In this document: one piece after another, positions 61,372-64,000 of the stretch
Layout of the letters: every line of letters begins with the position of its first letter
How positions within the stretch are numbered: the stretch's first letter is position 1
From: Ascidia mentula
Lineage: Eukaryota > Chordata > Ascidiacea > Phlebobranchia > Ascidiidae
Assembly (NCBI GenBank): GCA_947561715.1
Contig: OX387204.1
Span: 13,769,001 to 13,833,000, forward strand
Reading direction: 5' to 3'
Length of the DNA stretch: 64,000 nucleotides
Made by a program: the position numbers and the translations under genes
The notes under the pieces: generated by a model
Database searches by the model: none
The model's input: the letters and a program-made list of their open reading frames with translations, nothing else
Told to the model about the DNA's origin: nothing

Positions 61372-62069
61372 ATGACGACAAATGCCTGTCAGTTTGCGTA
61401 GTGCAGATGCTGGCAGTGCTGATTTGTGATTGCAGCCAGAAAGCGGCGATTGTATGAACATTCGTTGGAAATTAAAAATACTCTTTTTGCTTGAAATGAC
61501 CGAAATGGTGGTAAATTGACAATTCCTTAGGATAACCAAAGCATTCGTTGCTGTCAGGACAATCATTACCTTGCTAATGTTGTTTATGCAGTGCGTTATA
61601 GGATATACTGTGGCTAACCATATACACATATGTCTAACAAATGACCATTAACAACGATTTTTTCTCTTGTGGAAAATGAAAGTAAGTCACAAACGCACGC
61701 GATACTCATGGTATATCTATAAAAGAAAGAAAAGGGAAGACGGGTTTTTATAGTCCCGTTTGGGCAGAGTTTTGTATTTGGTGCGCCGCGACACTCCAGT
61801 GCGTGTTTTTTTAAGTTGTTGGGGCGTCACAAGGTGAATTCGTGGCTTTGGATGAATTTCTATATCAAACTATGCAATCTTCGAGATCTTGATCAGATTA
61901 ATAACCTAATCATGTTTTGAAATACATAAGCGAATTCGCCTTCAAAAGAGTCAGCACCATAAATATCTAGTGAGTCGTAATAACATTTTGTTAGGGATGA
62001 GTGCGTTAACAGTTTGCAAACAGGACTAGAAACAAGTTTTTGCCGGATTTGTAGAGTTTAGGTAACAGC
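61372..62069. other. Promoter-side region of the IL-1R-like gene
   Basis: No exon or repeat recognised. The region lies directly upstream of the signal-peptide exon at 62070. Confidence 0.35.
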
Positions 62070-63956
62070 ATGATTTGTCTAGCTGTACTTGTGTTGTCTC
62101 TACCAGTATGGTCGACAGCAAAGGTTGAAGATGGTAAGAATTACAAAAATGTACATCTATTTTTTGAAACATTGACAAATGTAACGACTTTCATACATTT
62201 TTGTTATTTATGACTTCATTACAGTTTGATGACTTGGAAACGATTATAACCGACTTTATATCATGATAATCACGCTACGTTTTCCCAATCAAACTCGTAT
62301 GGGTAAAATTCCCATAGCATACTGACAAGAGGCCAACAAATTTGTTGTTATTCAAGCAAATTTTCCTGTATCTTTATGTAACCGTATATCTTTAAGATAA
62401 ACGAATCAAGTGCACAAGAACGGACGATCAAGTGATATCGGCATTTGACGGTTGGCCACAGCTTGTTAATTGCATTGATGCATCAAATGATAGTCAATAC
62501 GACTACAACTACGAAGACGAAACAGTAAGGTTATATGGCATATGGAACATGAATCGTTGTGTAAGAACGTGGAGAACAAACAAATGAGTTTTCAGCGCAA
62601 CCCACAATAAAATTTAGGTTTTGTTTGTCCAACACAAACTTTGCCACAATACAGGCGAAAAATTACCCGCTGTTAATCCATAAACAACAAACAGAGCGGC
62701 AATTCAAAATTTCAAGTTTCAAAGCTTTGTGTTCATTCGTGCTGTATAGTTATTGTATATTTATGTGTGTGTCATTGTTTATTGATAACCCACTAAATCT
62801 TCAAAAACAGATCATGTCGTGCCAAATTTGGTCAAACAACTCTCTGTTGTTCAACGAAACTTTTGACTGGACAAGTGAAAGTCGGTCCTTCATCACTCCA
62901 GACCTTGAATTCAACAAAACGCAGAAATTTTTACTTCAAACACAGGTATTATCTCCAGCACACAATCAATTTATATTTTCGGTTTGCCACCATTTCATAA
63001 TACCATTTTCATATGAACTTCATGAATCGCTTGTTGGATTAGAATGGAAGTGCCAAATGCGTAGAGAGAAGCGTGTCTTTTGATGTCCGACCACTGCCCT
63101 ACACTTCTTGCAATGAATCTTTGGAATTAATTTCCCCTGGACCGATTTATGTGGTTGAACGTGAACCAACAGCTTTGAAATGCTTTGGTAAACACTTTTT
63201 TTCTTTCTTTACACCATGAAAAATTTGTTTATTTGTTTCGTAACTTAATATTTTTTAAATTCCAGTTGAAGCCACAGAGCGACCTGAATTGCAATCAATG
63301 AATTTACCCATCATTTGGCTTTATAATTGTCAATCAAATCTTCCTCTCGGGGTTGAGGTTCGCAAACAACAAGCAGAGGTGAAATTCAAATTGAGTAAAT
63401 CTAGCATCGCTTTAGGACCAAGATTCATTAGATACATTATTTTAATTAAAATCTTTAACTTTTTAATCTTTAATTGTATTGCAATCAAAACATATACACC
63501 GGTGTTTACAAAGTGAGGAATGTGGAAGTGGGGGGTAGCAACGAAAACGAATTGTGTAAATTGTGATAGCGTAGTCAGCGTATCTTGTGCGTTTGATTGC
63601 CAGAGCGCAGAGGAACTGTCAATCGATTCAGTGAGATTTGAGCATCCCGGAATTTACACTTGCGCTGTGGTGTACAAAGGAAGGACACAGTACGTCAGAC
63701 ACGTTCCCATCTGTGTAAAAGGTAATCTGTTGGCATATCTTCGTTGAGGCATAAAAACCTGGTTTCGGAATAATAAAATACGTCGTGATCATAACCAATT
63801 TTTATTTTTCTAGAGAAAAACTCTCTTTCACCTCCAAGTCTAAAATGTCAGAAATCCACTTACCTAGTGGAAAAACTTGGCCAAAATATCAGCATAGAGT
63901 GCGTGGTTGACATGGGGTTGGGTCGAGAAGACGATGTTCTCTTCACTTGGGAAAAG
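62070..63956 (+). CDS. IL-1-receptor-like immunoglobulin receptor, 5' part (cut by window end)
   Basis: Seven exons, 62070-62133, 62397-62524, 62811-62945, 63043-63187, 63266-63394, 63539-63721 and 63814-63956, keep phase throughout and give the first 309 residues. The gene continues past the window, because exon 7 ends at a donor. A signal peptide (MICLAVLVLSLPVWSTA) is followed by three Ig-like domains. Domain 2 has the WLYNC strand and the FEHPGIYTCAVVY motif followed by GR.QYVRHV, close to the second Ig domain of IL-1 receptors and IL1RAP. Domain 3 opens with LGQNISIECVV and a Trp (FTWEK). The exon phases and Ig order fit the IL-1R family, whose members usually add a membrane span and a cytoplasmic TIR domain; those would lie beyond 64000. 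N-glycosylation sites are frequent. An alternative is another three-Ig receptor without TIR. Confidence 0.7.
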
Positions 63957-64000
63957 GTTATTTGTTTTAAAGCAAAATTTTCAAATTTACATCAACATCT

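Noticed and set aside
1..64000. CRISPR arrays, bacterial operons, rRNA genes
   Set aside because: No regularly spaced repeats of that kind, no ribosome-binding-site-led gene strings and no rRNA-like sequence. The split genes show this is animal nuclear DNA.

Overview
This is animal nuclear DNA, most likely from a tunicate (an ascidian such as Ciona). Genes are split into small exons with GT-AG introns, many only 100 to 700 bases long. They sit close together on both strands in AT-rich DNA, with no operons. The strongest landmark is a ParaHox Xlox/Pdx1 (IPF1) homeobox gene. Its homeodomain carries the family-diagnostic His44 and is interrupted by an intron. Around it lie chordate-type extracellular genes: trefoil, SEA, EGF, Ly6 and IL-1-receptor-like immunoglobulin. 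The tunicate assignment is inference; an amphioxus-like chordate is the main alternative.

Layout. 0-13 kb: a complete THEG-repeat gene (+) and a two-exon gene of unknown function (-). 13.4-19.9 kb: an 18-exon gene (+) for a soluble protein of about 920 residues that I do not recognise; one of its introns holds a foldback repeat. 20.3-21.7 kb: a single-exon secreted protein (-) and a decayed tandem copy of it. 22.2-30.6 kb: an 11-exon gene (-) for a 1,921-residue secreted trefoil-SEA-EGF protein, with one GC-AG intron. 31.7-32.7 kb: a Ly6/three-finger gene (+), head to head with it. 33.5-34.8 kb: a spliced sequence derived from LINE ORF1 (-). 37.2-48.2 kb: IPF1/Xlox (+), with a 9.1 kb first intron. 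48.8-49.5 kb: a minisatellite. 51.6-55.1 kb: a GAPR-1/GLIPR2-type CAP gene (+) with two possible myristoylated first exons and a Pro-Ala linker. 52.7-52.9 kb: a tRNA-derived SINE-like repeat. 55.4-56.3 kb: a decayed Harbinger-like DNA transposon. 57.9-58.5 kb: a possible three-exon secreted peptide gene. 60.2-61.3 kb: a decayed receptor-like copy and loose exons. 62.1-64 kb: the 5' half of an IL-1-receptor-like gene (+), cut by the window end.

Exon boundaries were set by hand from GT/AG sites. I accepted them when the reading phase carried across each junction; one junction in the 18-exon gene and the starts of some genes remain open. The genes do not form one pathway. Several (secreted trefoil/SEA/EGF, Ly6, CAP, IL-1R-like, the small secreted families) are typical of surface, matrix or immune functions, while the THEG gene suggests sperm or cilia.
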